This document shows, one piece after another, positions 1-13,000 of a stretch of DNA of 64,000 bases. Within the stretch, counting starts at the first letter, position 1. Each line of letters starts with the position of its first letter. Position numbers and translations under genes: made by a program. This DNA is from Sarcocystis neurona (lineage: Eukaryota > Apicomplexa > Conoidasida > Eucoccidiorida > Sarcocystidae). The notes below the pieces were generated by a model that worked only from the letters and a program-made list of their open reading frames with translations, was not told the origin of the DNA and ran no database searches. Where the stretch lies: positions 13,413 to 77,412 of the forward strand of contig KL647292.1 of the NCBI GenBank assembly GCA_000727475.1. Direction: 5' to 3'.

Positions 1-682
1 AATGTTGTTGTATACGCCACCGTTTGAGGACACGCCCCGGTGCGTGCTGGGCCGACTTCAGCAGCAGACTGTGGTTCGCGGTCCTTGCGTGCTTCATGGT
101 TTCTTGGAAGGACCGCGCAGCAACATCGATTAAGCGCTGCAGAGTGTTGCGCGGCAGCAGGAGCAGTGACTACGACAGGAACACGGCTGGGCTCCGCAGC
201 TCGCAGTCCCTGTAGAACGTCTGGGCTTGTACCCCAAGAACGCGACACAGGGTGAGAAGAAGGACGTTCACCTTGGAACGCTTGCACAAGGGTAGCGCTC
301 GACGGCTGCTGATAAGAGAAAGAAGACGATGCTCGCCCGAAGCAAAGGGGGAAATAACGCCGAAATAGCGTACTTGCGTCTGATCCTGTTGCGTATGCCA
401 GCGCGGGTTCGTCTGGCGGTGATTCTTCAAAAATTGAAGTATTTGCCGCAGAGACTGTATCGCTGGGAAGGAAGGAGACAGAGCTTGTGTCATAACATCT
501 CGATGCTTTGTCTGCGTTTCGTGCAGATGGATGCCTCAAATACCGATACGTCCGTGAATCCATTTTGGCAGGAACAGCTTGGCAATTTTCCGCATTGACA
601 TTCGATAGATTTGAACCCTGCAAGAGGCGCGGCGGAAGAAGTAGCTGAAGGCTTCTTCTCACGTCTTCGTGCTTCTCGTTAG

Positions 683-1193
683 CTTCCTCCTCCTCCTCGC
701 TGGCTGACGCTGTAGTACACCTCCAGGGGGCACACCATCCAGCCACAGCACGGCTGAGTGGAGCACCGGTAGACGAAGAGGCATTTGAGACTGCGTCAGG
801 TACGGTGGACACTGCAACTGCCTTCGAAGGTTTGGCGGCAGAAATAGCAGGGTCTAAACTTGTGGGAGGAATTCTGGGTAAGTGGCCAGTTTCGATATTG
901 TGTTCTTTCACGGCTTGTGGAGAACAGCTGCCAGATAGAGAGGTGCTGAGATGCTGCAGTAGAGCCGTAGCAGACACGCGTGCATCGCGGTGCACAGAAT
1001 ATAGTTGTGTTCGGTGTGCGGCCTCCATGTTCCCACAGAGATCACGGAAGCGTGCAGGTGGAGCAAACCACGCCTGCGTAGTGTTTCTGTAGAATGCTCC
1101 TGTCGTGACTCCAAACAGTGGAGAGATGTGGGATGCTGTTCCAACGAGCGCGCCCCAAAATCAGTGGTGTCGCCTAGCGGAACGACAGCTTGA
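683..1193 (+). CDS. Candidate terminal exons of an unidentified gene
   Basis: Two blocks fit together as the 3' end of a plus-strand gene. Exon 683-877 follows a pyrimidine-rich TTAG acceptor and ends at a strong GTAAGT donor; its frame reads through DEEAFETASGTVDTATAFEG. Exon 1039-1193 follows a CCCACAG acceptor in the same phase (phase 1), joins as GGIL-EITEACRW and stops at 1191-1193. An AATAAA lies just downstream at 1204-1209. The upstream part of the gene would have to lie in 1-640 or left of the window, and I could not link exons there with confidence. No family is recognised. The open lengths are short enough to occur by chance, so the support is splice-site quality, phase agreement and the AATAAA only. 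Confidence 0.3.
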
Positions 1194-4100
1194 GCGACGG
1201 TACAATAAAGATTGGTTGTGTGCTTCTCAGACTTCTGCGGTTATACTCGAGGGGACCACGGCTGGGGATGCGCTTAAAATGACCTCTCGACGGTGTCAGA
1301 AGCAGGCCCGATACAGAGGACAGGACTGAGTGAACTACGCTAACAGCACAGCATTGAGAGAGACTCGCCGTTTCTGTTCTCGCTTCCTTTCACGCAGCGA
1401 CGCGAATGCGCCTGCAACGGAGCTCCAGCGGGTGGCAGGAAGAAGACGGTCTCGAAGAAGTGTCCGCGTAGCACACAAACGTGGGAGTACAGAAAAGGGG
1501 GGAAATATGCTTGTCAACAGTGCAAAGCAAACAGCTAGATGACACGGGCACGTAGGACAGATCCGCGTATTGTCAAGAGTCCCTTGCTGTCTCTTTAGAG
1601 TGTGTTTCGAGCGGATTAAGCCCGGCGGCCGCCGACGGAAATGGCGTGAAGTTGCGTGATAAGAGTTTAGGTAATAAGAAGGTTGAGAAATGCACATTCG
1701 ACGCACCTCGTAGACTGTTCGTGCGTAGCTGTTAGACTCAGCGCTGCTGCAGGGACACTGCCGCTGACGCCTCTAGGTCACCACGCTAGCCATAGGCACC
1801 CAGCTGAAGGAAATTTCGAGCCCCAGTGCCCTTGTCTGCCTCTGCTGTTCAAAGTGAAGATAAAGGAAGCCACAAAAAATTCTACAACCACTGCAGTACA
1901 CAGAACGCTGCCTCACTGGGACTCTCGTCGGAGAGAAAGCACTTCGCAAAGAGTGAGTTCCGGCCGCGAGCAGGCTTGATGTGGGCTGTGGGAGAGTGGC
2001 ACTTGGAGGGAACTCTGTAGCGAATAACTGCTGTTCCTCATATTTCTGCTGGAGTTGTTGATGGGTCTCTTGCTCCTGGGCTTGTTGGATTGTCAGCGCG
2101 CATTGCTGCGAGTGTTGGATGTAGGTGCTGTCCTCTGTTTCCGCGGAGAGATTTGCGTATCTCCAGTAGATGGGGCTCAGGACGTGTTCTCACTGCGATA
2201 CCTTTGTATCAAGGATTAGAGACCTTTTCTCCATGCGCGACATGGAACTGTCGGGAAAATTGTGCGTGTATCCTGAACACGAGAGCTCTCAGTTGCATCC
2301 TGATACTGTGGCGTTCGTAGACTACTACGTATGTGGAAATGAGCACGGAATGCATGATATACGGTTCATGAAGTGACGCACGGCCACACGGACGGGACAT
2401 AGCTCCCACACGCAACGCGGGAGCCCCGCCAGGTCTACGAGAATGCACATTGTATACCAAGCGCCACGAGACAGCCAGCAAAAAATCATGAGGCAGGCAG
2501 AGTGGATGGGACTTGTGTCTCGGAGGCAAACACAGGCACTGGACAACTGTGTTTTTCTCCGGACAGACAATCACTTTCTTCTCGAAGACGCGTGTACGTT
2601 TGGAATGAAGGAGTCGCAAAAGTGCTGGCTTACTGGAAGGTATTTCCGAATGAATGCATTACGTGGTACAAAAATGTCCGTGTACGCAACAACGGAAGCC
2701 CCAGACTATCGAGGGAATCGCCCGGAGCATGTCTTTCCTCGGCAGAACTGACCTACTTCACAGGTCCTCAAAGGAGACGTACCGCATCTACGTTGGTACA
2801 GCGTGGGAGACGATTTCGCAACCAGCGTCCGTGAATGTGCATGCATTGACAGATCACACGCAAGTATATTAGTGGAAGCATTGAAGCTTGCCGCAGAGTT
2901 CTGTAGCTGTCGGCCTACAGTATGCGCCGCATATCTAGTAGAACCGCATTAGGCTGCTTACGGATCGATGTAGCAGTTCTTCCGCTTGTCCATACACGAG
3001 TCATACCGAACCCGCATCTTTCTTGATGCCCACAGATAAGATGCTTTCCAGGCTGACTTGTGACATCGTATATGCAGAGAAAGGTGTACAGAACTGTACA
3101 GAGAGCTGTGTTTTCGTTTTCGATGGCCACATGTGTGATGGTGCCGCACTGAGATACTGTCTTGGATCATAGCACAACTCAGTGTCGGTCCGTAGGAGGT
3201 CTTCGTTTTCGTTGTTTGGTTCTGCAAGGGGGCACCGTTTCTTCTTTATAAAGTGGCCTCTGCTGCCCAAGTGTTCTCCACTAAGGTATCCGAGTAGCAA
3301 GTACAAGGGAGTTCTTTGCTTTCCAAAGTGCGTCTCAACAACTTGCACACTAGTAAACCCTCAACACGCCTTTTAAATCGTGGAGTGTTGCTTATCAGTA
3401 CAAACAGGATCACGCCACCTGGATCCGCATACTAGTGTGATACGAATGCTATGTTTTCATTAACAATCCTTTGGATTTTCCAGCTCGGACGTATTTGTCC
3501 TCTTTACGGGCAGTCAGTACACGCTTGTGCTCCGTTTGATTAGGGTCATCCGATCTGGACACCGCCACGGTATACCAGATACACAACCATATATACAGGT
3601 GCATCAAATTCTGTAATGGTTTAGAAGGCGTGCTTGTAAAGGGGGCATGAGGTGTTGTTGTATTCTTTAAGTAGACGAACCTGAGTGACAGGGAGCCAGA
3701 CGCTTGCTAGATTACGCCTCGTATACACGGCGTTTTAAAAACCCCTGAGCCAACGATATGTTTGCCAGTCTGGAACTCTGCATCTAGCCGTTTTACTAAT
3801 ACTTCTACTATATAAAGGAGTGTTGCTGTAACTACGACATTCAATGGACCTGGATGAAAAGGCGCTCATTCGATCTCTGCCTCACGTCGAGAGCAACAAG
3901 TCCTCACACGACAGAAGCCTCGCTCGTGCAAACTGCTCACAAAGAGATGTAGAAGAGCTACAACTCTTCACAGGCAAGGTGTTGCCCTAAGAGGACCTCG
4001 TCGACATCCCAATTGCGATATATGGAGACATCTATTACCAACGTGTGCTTGTTCTCTGCAGTTTACGGAGTACTGCACTGGACTCAGTATGTGAAACAAC

Positions 4101-4997
4101 ACTTGGGTAGTTGCTATTTAATCACGCTCTCTAGTGACGAGGACAATCCGAAAAGCGTGCACGCCATAAAGGGTTGTTCACTGTGGAGCGCACTATTTCG
4201 TCCATGTAGCCGTCCTCAGCAAATCGCAGTCCGGTACAGCTCGCCCTTGTGCACCTTTGCCTGACTGTATACATGTACACATCTCTTTGATATTGCCCAC
4301 ACAACGAGTGTAGTCTCACGTGCAAAGTCGACTACGTATGTCCACAGAATAAAACATGTGCAATTGTATTCCTTCGGCCAAGACAAACCGTGCAAGGCAG
4401 CATGTCAGTATGCCTGTTTCACGGACACATGTGAACTGAGTGGATGGCATGTGGCAGGCCTACGAGCACTTGAAGCACACGTTCTCGGGCTCTCTGGCAT
4501 GCCCCATGCTACGGACAATTCTCTACGGCAGACATCGCAAAGGTCCTTGCGCCCTTTCAAAATGATGACGTTTACGTACGGACCCGTAGCACGCGAGCAT
4601 GAAGCCACTGTCCATTCTACACCTGATCGTAGGAGAGGTTGTTAGCCGTATTCAGGACACATAACCGGGAACAAGTCGTTTCACACGAAGCTTCGAGAAG
4701 TATCTCCACCACAGACGCGTGGACTGTTCTTAAATTTTGAAGTGAACCATTTCAACACATCAAGCCTACGCTTCATAGTCACTTCGACTGCGTAGCCGCG
4801 TGCATTGGGTATGTGTCTTCACCGTTTAAACGGACGTCGACGAGAGAAGAACTTCAAGTTTTCCTGCTAGGACAGAAAAAAAAGGTGAGCCTTTCTCGCG
4901 TTGTGAAGGAAAAATACGTGGTTCTACTTTTTGGTACCAACAGAAGTGCGGCTGCACAGTCTACAAAGCAAGTCCACTGGTCACAACAGCAAACATT
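1194..4997. other. Repeat-poor stretch with no supported gene
   Basis: No long frame, recognisable domain or CAG tract is visible on either strand. Short ATG-started frames occur, for example 2170-2376 plus (68 codons, beginning MGLRTCSHCDTF), but none connects to neighbours through convincing splice sites. The base composition is more balanced than in the rest of the window. Confidence 0.5.
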
Positions 4998-5567
4998 GTG
5001 ACGGTCCCTTCGCAAAAGAAAAAGGGGTCAAGTATCGTACTGTTACGCGTTGACCGGCAAGGAAACACCCAGTGCCGTGTGGACACACCTCACATGCTGC
5101 AAAATGTAGACACTGTTGTGCCCGCGTTGCACGGAACTCATAAGCTGAAAATTTTGACACGAGCACAACGCAGCGCCAACGCAGCACAACTGTCGGAGAA
5201 AGACGCATCTACTGGGGCGGTCCACAGACAGCCACGAAGGAGAAGCGGACAGAATAGTATTTGGGCTTATTTGGAAATAGAAGCATCTACTCGGGCGGCT
5301 AACAGACAGCCAAGAAGCAGAAGTGCGCAGAACAGTATATTTGCATATTTGAACGTGTCGGAGATGGAAGCGCCTGCTCGAGACGTTGACAGAGAACCAA
5401 GACGCAGAAACGCACAGAGTGGTATTTGGGCGTATTTGAACGCCAGAGGAGCCTGGGTTCTCCACACGTCGCCCAAAATAAACATTTCGCATCCACGACG
5501 CAGTCCGATCGTCACTCTGTCGCGTATCCTCAAAACACGTGTTGCACTTTGTGTTCCCGTAGGATAA
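4998..5567 (+). CDS. Hypothetical exon with three internal protein repeats
   Basis: An open frame of about 190 codons lies in a region where frames this long are rare. It has no ATG at its left end (the first codon, GTG at 4998, only marks the open frame), so it is more likely an internal or terminal exon than a whole gene. Residues 69-152 hold three imperfect tandem copies of a 26-29-residue unit: an N-part like EASTRAANRQP, a basic RRRS/RSRS stretch, and a tail NSIWAYL, NSIFAYL or SGIWAYL. Several differences between copies are synonymous third-position changes (Ala GCT/GCA/GCG, Ile ATT/ATA, Asn AAT/AAC). That favours translation in this frame over the overlapping minus-strand frame at 5043-5492. 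No known family is recognised, and there is no signal peptide or membrane segment. Function unknown. Confidence 0.4.
   Translation: MTVPSQKKKGSSIVLLRVDRQGNTQCRVDTPHMLQNVDTVVPALHGTHKLKILTRAQRSANAAQLSEKDASTGAVHRQPRRRSGQNSIWAYLEIEASTRAANRQPRSRSAQNSIFAYLNVSEMEAPARDVDREPRRRNAQSGIWAYLNARGAWVLHTSPKINISHPRRSPIVTLSRILKTRVALCVPVG
5202..5453 (+). repeat. Three diverged tandem repeats, 78-87 bp units
   Basis: Copies at 5202-5279 (78 bp), 5280-5366 (87 bp) and 5367-5453 (87 bp). Unit lengths are multiples of three, so the plus-strand reading frame is kept through all copies. The best-conserved segment encodes Q-N/S-S/G-I-W/F-A-Y-L. Confidence 0.7.
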
Positions 5568-8500
5568 TGGTGGAACAGTTCAAATTCCTTCATCTTTCTT
5601 CCTTGCACTCAGTACGAATCCACGTTTGCTCCACCCGGCTGGAGAAACAGTCCTCAGCGATGCTTTTAAGCCTCGATAGTTGCACATTGCTCTATGAACG
5701 CGGACACGGTTCATTCACCTGATCTCAAGACCAGGTGTTTGACTGTGAGCCCTCCTTCCCCTTAGGCAAAACGGCACGACCGAGTTCAGCCTAAGCTGTG
5801 TCAGAAGTGCGTCCTTCTGCAAATTTCCAACATTTAAGACTAGGGTAACACTTTATTTGTCGTGTGCTCATCACATGCACTTGAGTAGTTCTTGCGATTT
5901 AACGTGCGGTATTAACTGGGTCGTCCTTTTCCATTGTAGATCCCCTGGAAAGTTCTCTCCCAAGCAAAAACGATGAAGTGGACAAACGTGAAGTTTGTGG
6001 TGGCGTTTGTATTCTCATCCCTTCTTCATCCGAAGTCCCCCCTGAACGGCGCCATCACATAGACAAAAAATGTCTTCTATGGCTCGTTATGTCGAAGAAA
6101 GAGGTCAAACTGTTTAAGAGAACACGGAAAGGTGACGGCGAGGACCTGTACCGTATTCCAGGCGACTGATACCTTGTGTGCATTTATAGGCTCTGCAAGT
6201 GCGTTCCAATTTGTGATTCATGGAGACAAGTCCTCGTTCAACGTAGCATACAACCCGGGAAAAAATGCTTTAAGTGTGGGTGAGAGAAAAAATTTATCGC
6301 GCGTCGTTCTACTGCATGCGTGGGAACGTACAGCGATCGTCAGCTCCTGCCAGTTAGGCTTGGTCTGGTGTATTTTGGTGTACTTCCCCTTCGGGGAGGA
6401 CAAAAGCCTGTTTGGCCAACTTCCCATAGCAAGTTCACCTCCGTGAGAGTCACCAAGGCCCGGTACGCTGCTGAGAAGCTCCTGCAGTTTATTGTTGTTA
6501 GCTTCAGCACCGCTGGGGTCACTTTTTTTTCCAAGGATCCTCCTCGTGGTGGCTCGGGCCCCAGCTAATGCGTCACACTCAAACAACAGAACTGAACGCT
6601 CAGGCGCGGTCGAATGGGCATGCGCTTAGTCACGTCTATACGTTCACCGGTACGTCTATTGTTTTAATAATGAGTGTGTCCTGTTCAGGTCTACACAGTT
6701 ACGCTGTACGACTTTCCAAGCGCGTTCATGTGATACCACCGCATAATATATAGAAGTATGCATGTGATATCGCCGCGTAATATATAAAAGTATACATAAC
6801 CGGATCTACCCGCGCATGACACGTATACAACTACACACATACGCTTTGGGATACGCTTGAGTACTGAAACACATACGTACGTTGTGCATAGCGCTGTGCA
6901 ACGAGCGTGTGCCATACTAACTTTTGAGATGAGGACCTCCAAACGTTTGAGACTTGGGATGTCAGCAATTGCGGCTGCGCACTGTGCAAACAGTCGTTAC
7001 TCATAACATAGAAAAGGGTGAAACATATTGCGCCTTCTCACTCCCGTTTCAAGAAACGGTGCTTCATGCGTATGTTCGGGTTCCGATTCATCCACACCCG
7101 CTCGCACCGCGATCTGACGCATATCGCCAAGGTTTTCTGAATGTGTGTCGTTCGTAGTTGTATAGGCGGAACTGTTTCACACATGCACACGATGTGCCTC
7201 TTTTTACTCCGGCTGTTGCATCCCTAGTGACGACGTCGTTGCGCAGATTATACTCTTTGGTCTTCTTGTGTGGGGGACGCTTGCCTGTGAGGCTCTGGAA
7301 ACGTAGAATTCAGGGTCAATGCGCGCTGCGACAGATTTATCTATCTAAACAATGATGCCAAAAGCAAGCGCCTCTCCCCTTCGCACGGTGCTCTGCCCAG
7401 CCCGTTGCCAGGCGCCTGGCCTTACCCCGGAGCTACGCCAGTAACTGTCCTGCAGAGATTTTCTGCCTTGCGCGAGATGTTACGCAGGTATGCACCGTTT
7501 TGACGAGTTTTACACGTGGCCGAGCGACTCAAAGTGATTATTTCCGTGATTCTTCCCATCCACGGAACTTTCCGTCACCGCGTAGTGCTTCTTCTGATCT
7601 GGTGGACGAGCGTGAGCGCGGTCAATCAGCCCTGCGATTTTATCGTTCCATTTACAATAAAGGACGCAGTGCCTTTCGGTATCGTTGCGCATGTGTTCTA
7701 GGATGAGAGTTGAACATGCGGAAACGTCTATGTGTTTCAAGCAATTACCACTGAAGCGTTACAGAGTTGAGCGGCTGCTGTTCGACGTGCGGGCCACAGT
7801 GCCGCTAGACTGTAGTCGAGGCAAGCAAAGCCATCAGCACGGATTCGTTCCCCTGTACGGCCGATGCATTTCCTTTTGGAAAGAGTGGACACAAAGTGTC
7901 CTTTTACTTTCTTTCTGCTTCTTCCAGTAGGCTCCCGCTCACACACGTGTATCGTGGCAAATTACAGTCCTGCCTGACCGTAACGACAAAGAAGCCCGCG
8001 CCACGAACTACCTCGACGGGAACGACAGACGCACGAATACGTGTTCTACACTGTGTACACGCATCGTGGTGCATGTCACTTAGCGCTCGTGCTGACATGG
8101 CAGAGATCTGCAGCAGTGGCAATCAACGAACATAACGTTTCGATTTCGTTTTCATCCTGTGAGTATATAGTCCCAAAAGTGGGCGGAAGTTCCTGTTAGG
8201 ACTAAATATAACAGCGTTTTGTACTACTAAAAATGCAGACACAAGTACAAGGGCATCCAGTATTGTTTACTTGTACCGTCAGGAAAATTTAATACATACG
8301 AACGACTGTGGACCACTTGTGGGGGCTCAAACGTCTCTCTCCAATATCACAGGCTACCCACCTATATGCACGCGACCTAAAGCAAGTGTACACAAGTGTT
8401 TAAGATGTGTCACCACGCCATTCGAGCAATCATGTTGGAGTGTACATAAATACACAGACGCACGTGACTTGTGCTACGAAGGTGCGAATTCGGTGCTCTC

Positions 8501-9339
8501 AGGCGTCTGGTGTATAAAGGCACCTCTTGCTGTCGACGGTGCTCAGCTGGGATGGGCACTACAACCGGTATCTGACATTGAGAATATACGCAGGAGGGCC
8601 TGTTTGGCGTCTGCTGTCTACCATACGTGGCAGTTCTGGAGGCCACACACAAAACTGATGCGTCGGTCGTGTCACTGTTCACTTACCACGCACACGTCAC
8701 CCCACGGTCATTCGCCCTTGTATAAGAGCTCTACTAGGTTGGAATTACTGCAACTTACAATCCCCTATGTACACATATCACTGTACAATGTGCTTTGCGG
8801 TACTCCCATAGCGTTCGCGCCACCGTCCTCCTGGAGACATGGCTGTGCCCGCCGTCACCCACTTCACTATTAAAAAATAAATTTGCCACGGGGGAAGCAG
8901 AATTCGGGACGAGGGAGAGAAGTACGAAAACGCGAACGTTGGGGCCTGGCGAGGGTAGCGCGCTGGAACCCGTTATGGTCGTTCAAAACAACTCCTGGCG
9001 CTGGATCATGCTGCACGCCGATCCCCAGTATGTCGGACGGATCGTCGTCTTCTGCGTCATATTTTCTGTTTTTTCCGACTAGATTACGGACATACTTTCA
9101 GGAGCCCGATGTGACACCGTTCAAAGTCCACGTTAAGCCACACTCGCAGGCAACGTGCAACGGAATCGCTTTATACTACACATAACTTTGAATGTGGAAG
9201 AAGTTCGTACGCGCAGATACTCTGGAAAGGTGCAGTTCTGCTCAGTACCTCGCAGGACCTGATTGTTCCCTTCTACCCCGGAGTAACAGAAGAGCTCGGT
9301 GACTCCAGTCGCCCCTGTAAAAATGCTATCGGCGCCGGA
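5568..9339. other. Repeat-poor stretch with orphan frames only
   Basis: No recognised gene. The most coding-like frame is on the minus strand, from about 6610 to 6218. It has a balanced composition (for example NNNKLQELLSSVPGLGDSHG) and ends in a stop at 6218-6220, but has no ATG at its upstream end and overlaps plausible plus-strand frames at 6132-6446 and 6320-6568. A 200-codon plus-strand frame at 8271-8873 has no ATG start and a Cys/His/Thr-rich composition typical of non-coding translation. Two AT-rich near-identical 17-18-bp segments lie around 6735-6790. Confidence 0.4.
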
Positions 9340-9705
9340 TTAGAGTTTTGTTCGCACCCTTTCGATCACAACTGCGCCCAACAAAGCAGATGCAAGATCA
9401 CGACAGATCTCCAGAGAACTCGCGAAAAGCAATGCTACATCGTAAAATCTGCACTGACACCGTGTAAACTCCCACCATTGTTCGTCTCTTTTGGTGAGAC
9501 CTTTCTGTGTTACTCTCCAGGAGCGCCACTGTTCACAGTCACTTTTGGATAGCTGCTGCTTCTCTGACTGCGGAGTGCCTAAGAAAGTTTTATTCCACGC
9601 CCGCTGCAGCTGAGCAACTATATTCAACGTGTTTGCGACTTTAAAGTGTCGTGCACCTCGAATCATTTCGCTTTTTCCGCTTTCTTTGGCACGCAAGCGC
9701 TGCAT
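9340..9705 (-). CDS. Candidate small gene divergent from SF1
   Basis: A minus-strand frame of about 120 codons starts at an ATG (9705-9703, MQRLRAKESGKSEMIRG) and stops at 9340-9342. The open frame extends upstream of this ATG to about 9783. The composition is mixed and contains Trp-rich segments such as EQWRSWRVTQKG and DEQWWEF. No family is recognised. If real, it is head-to-head with SF1, whose start is about 300 bp away, and the two would share a bidirectional promoter. A plus-strand frame at 9629-9937 overlaps it, so strand choice is uncertain. Confidence 0.25.
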   Translation of the reverse strand: MQRLRAKESGKSEMIRGARHFKVANTLNIVAQLQRAWNKTFLGTPQSEKQQLSKSDCEQWRSWRVTQKGLTKRDEQWWEFTRCQCRFYDVALLFASSLEICRDLASALLGAVVIERVRTKL

Positions 9706-10009
9706 GCATCGGGAGACCCGCGGTGAACACCCTATATTTACGCCCCCTTTTTTCCAGAGTGCAAATTCCCCGCAGCGTCTCACAATTACATCTTTTTCTG
9801 GGAGGCACCAACAGTTTTACCCTGTATTGTTGTGGTGCGGTAACCTTTTAACATTTGTAACGCGGGTGCGGTTTTCGCTGTCTTACGGCTTCTGTTCACA
9901 ACGACCTCATGCCTTGGTTTTTCCTTCCGAAGCCTGATTCCTGCGCCCAATGTCTTCTTCTCAGAAGTGCTGTTCCATTGTCTAGCATCGTCTTTTATCG
10001 TTCGCCAGC

Positions 10010-13000
10010 ATGTCGATGGAACAGCTGATGGCGCTGGTGCCGCTGGAAGCGGCGCTGGCCGGAAAAGGTGACAAGGGCGGGAGAAAGTCTCGGTGGGAGC
10101 GTCCAAAACCAAAAAAAAAAGGAACCTCTAAGTGGGGTCCTGTCGAGGTATGATAGCATTTTGTGGTAATTGGGTGCGGGCATTTCGGCGGGGGCGGTCA
10201 ATACGAGCACCGCTTGTACCGTTTGACGGTGTCTTGCAGCAGCCCTCAGCGCTACAATTCCGGAGATCAGCTGATAGGCCGCCCACAGCAGTATCTCGTA
10301 TTTCAGGAAACGGATGTTGTGGACTTTTGCGTCGTAGTGAAAGTCGTCCTCCCGAAGGTGTTTTCGAGGAGAGGAATGCTGAATACGTACTGCATGTCTC
10401 AGTTTAGTCACCCAACTCAGGCGTGTGCGTGAGGATGTGGCGACTGCTCCACCGTGAGGGTGATTTCAGCTCAGTAGGTTGTCCTTCCACGCTTACTAGG
10501 AGACTTGTTGAACCAGCGCAATTATCTCGGTAGCAGCACAGTGAGTGTTTCCGACAACAACAATTACTTAGGAACAAACCAGTGAGTCGCTCCCCTAGCC
10601 GGCCCAAGTAATAGTTTCAGTTGAGTTTGTCACTGTTGTGTGCAGCTGGCACCAGCACCGCCCATTCGTGAGGGGTACCGTTTGTCTCGATCAAGTTCGC
10701 GTGCGAACTGGTCGAGTGCGTTTCCATAAGCGTACGATCGATTCAGAAAGATGCCAATAATAACGCAGCATATCACTCTTCTGCGCATCCACAGTGTTTT
10801 GCGTGGAAAGGCCAACACTCTCGAACAACTTTCACATGCTTGTCAGTCTCTACTGCAACAGTGCAGACAACATGGATTACCGTGCAGACTAGCCTCCGCA
10901 CATTCGCTCGCTTGTCTCCCGTGTTCAGGAGCTGAAGGTCGCCACACCTACTTGTTTCGGTCTAACGTTATTCTTCTCATCTATACCACGCGTATGAATT
11001 GAAAACTGCATCTTTCATCCTTTGCGAGTGTAGGGTGTGATTTGAGTCCACTTAGCGTCTTGCCCGCGTCTTCGTGTGCACCATTGATCCTCTAAAAGGA
11101 TCAACGGTCTGGGTAGTTTACGAACCGTATCTTTGCATGTGTCACCGCAAGCGCGCACTTCGCATGCGAGTCACAGGCATTCTCGACAAGAAGTACCTAG
11201 GCTCTGCCTTGTCCGTGGTGCAAAGGAATTGCCTGCAGCTGTACGTGTAAACGGGCTCTAAACGCGCTGTATGCGCGCCTGCAGGTGTGCACGTGCAGCC
11301 TTGCGTCTGCGCGTGACGGCTGCGGTATCGATCAGCTTTGTATTTAGGCGGTACGGTCAGTCTGGTTGGAACGGCCGCACACCCAAGCGCTACATAGGGA
11401 GTGTGCTGAATCTGTAACGGCCCCCTTCGTGTTTTGCAAGACCAACATTGTTAGTTATGGGGCGTTCGGAGTCCAGGCAGATGTAGACGTAGGCACTGAA
11501 GAGGAGACCTGCAACCATGACAAGAACGGGAGACGTTTCTGTAAACGCGTGCCCTCCTGTTCATATGGACACACACTGTAACATTTGGACGACGAAGTCG
11601 CGCTTCACTGTTTATTTGTTTTCCCCGTGTAGACGACTGAGTTCGTGTTATCTCTTATGCACGGGTGTGCGTTTGCACGTCTGGACACGTTTCGTCCTCA
11701 TCCGACGCAGTAAGAATCGTCGCGTTGAAAGTCACGGGGAGGGTGAGCTTCTTGTAAGCAGTCCGCTTTGTATACTGCATCTGAACCACTAACGCCAGCG
11801 TAACTGCCGTTGTCTGGCGTGCCGTCTCGCAGTCAACGGGCTGTAGGGTGCCTAGGTATCATTCTCAGTATGCGGCATGTAGTATGTGGCTTTTTTAGCG
11901 CGTCTCTGTCAATTCGCCGCGTCCCCGTAATGCTCAGTGGTCCTCTTTCTGGTTCCGTCGCCTCTCGTTGTATGTGTCATATTGCATTAGAGGGTGCTCC
12001 CGCTTCCGCTTTTTTCTCGAGAGGCAGAATTTGGGGTCTTTTCCTGCACTCGTCTTTGGTGCGTTGCGCCCGCGCAGGACAAAGACTTCTTGCCACCTCC
12101 TTACGTCGACCTTCCTGTTGGAATGACGCCTTTGCAGATGGACCGTTTTTTGAAGGAACAACGCTTTGATGAACTGCAGAGAAAATTAGCCGCCGGAGAG
12201 TTTGAATATGGAGACCCTGATATTCGACCACCCTCGCCGCCACCGGTCTACGACAGAAGTGGCAGTCGCATCAACACGAGGGAGGTTAGGTAGGATTCCA
12301 CGAAGAAGAGGTCCTGCGTGCAGACAGGCAAAGTGTCAGAGTGCGTCAGAAAGGAAGGAGCGTTCTACGTAGTAAACGGGTAGAATATATGCTGGGGCGC
12401 GCAATCCAAAAGAGTGTTGGCGTTCCCGTAGACAGGAGCCGTTTAGAAGGAAGATTTGCTTTTACGTACGCAGTTAGACGATGAACACTTTGTACGGAGA
12501 ATGACACAAGAGGGTTGGATACGTTAGAAAAGGAAGCGTTTTCCCTTGTACACACAGGAAGCTGTGTGTGTACGGGGGGGAGCGACGCGCTGTTTGTAAA
12601 GGTGAAGAAGACGCTGTTCGCCGAAGTGACAAAAACGGGGGCGTGTACAGACGAAAGAATTGACTTCTATTAGGCGCTGAAGGATTAGCAAAAGAATTTC
12701 CCGTGCGTGTGTCTGAGCAATGGCGAAGCGAGAGACGTTGCCAGGACGAGAACTGTGCAACAGACGTTCGTTTCATGGCGGCGATGAATTGCATTGTACT
12801 TGCATTTTCTCTGCTTGTGAGTGATGTAAGGAACCGAGAGCACTAACTCACCTAACCCGTCGGTCGTTGGTGTATTTTAGTTCGTATCGTCATTCTATTC
12901 TGCTACATCCACTAGGCGTACGCAGCACAAGGACGACTCATTCTACGGGCATCCGGTCGGTATCCCTCGTTGTCCGTGTGCTTGTGTAGCGGAAGGCACG

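Noticed and set aside
8271..8873. 200-codon plus-strand frame
   Set aside because: No ATG at its start, Cys/His/Thr-rich composition, no domain and no supporting splice sites.
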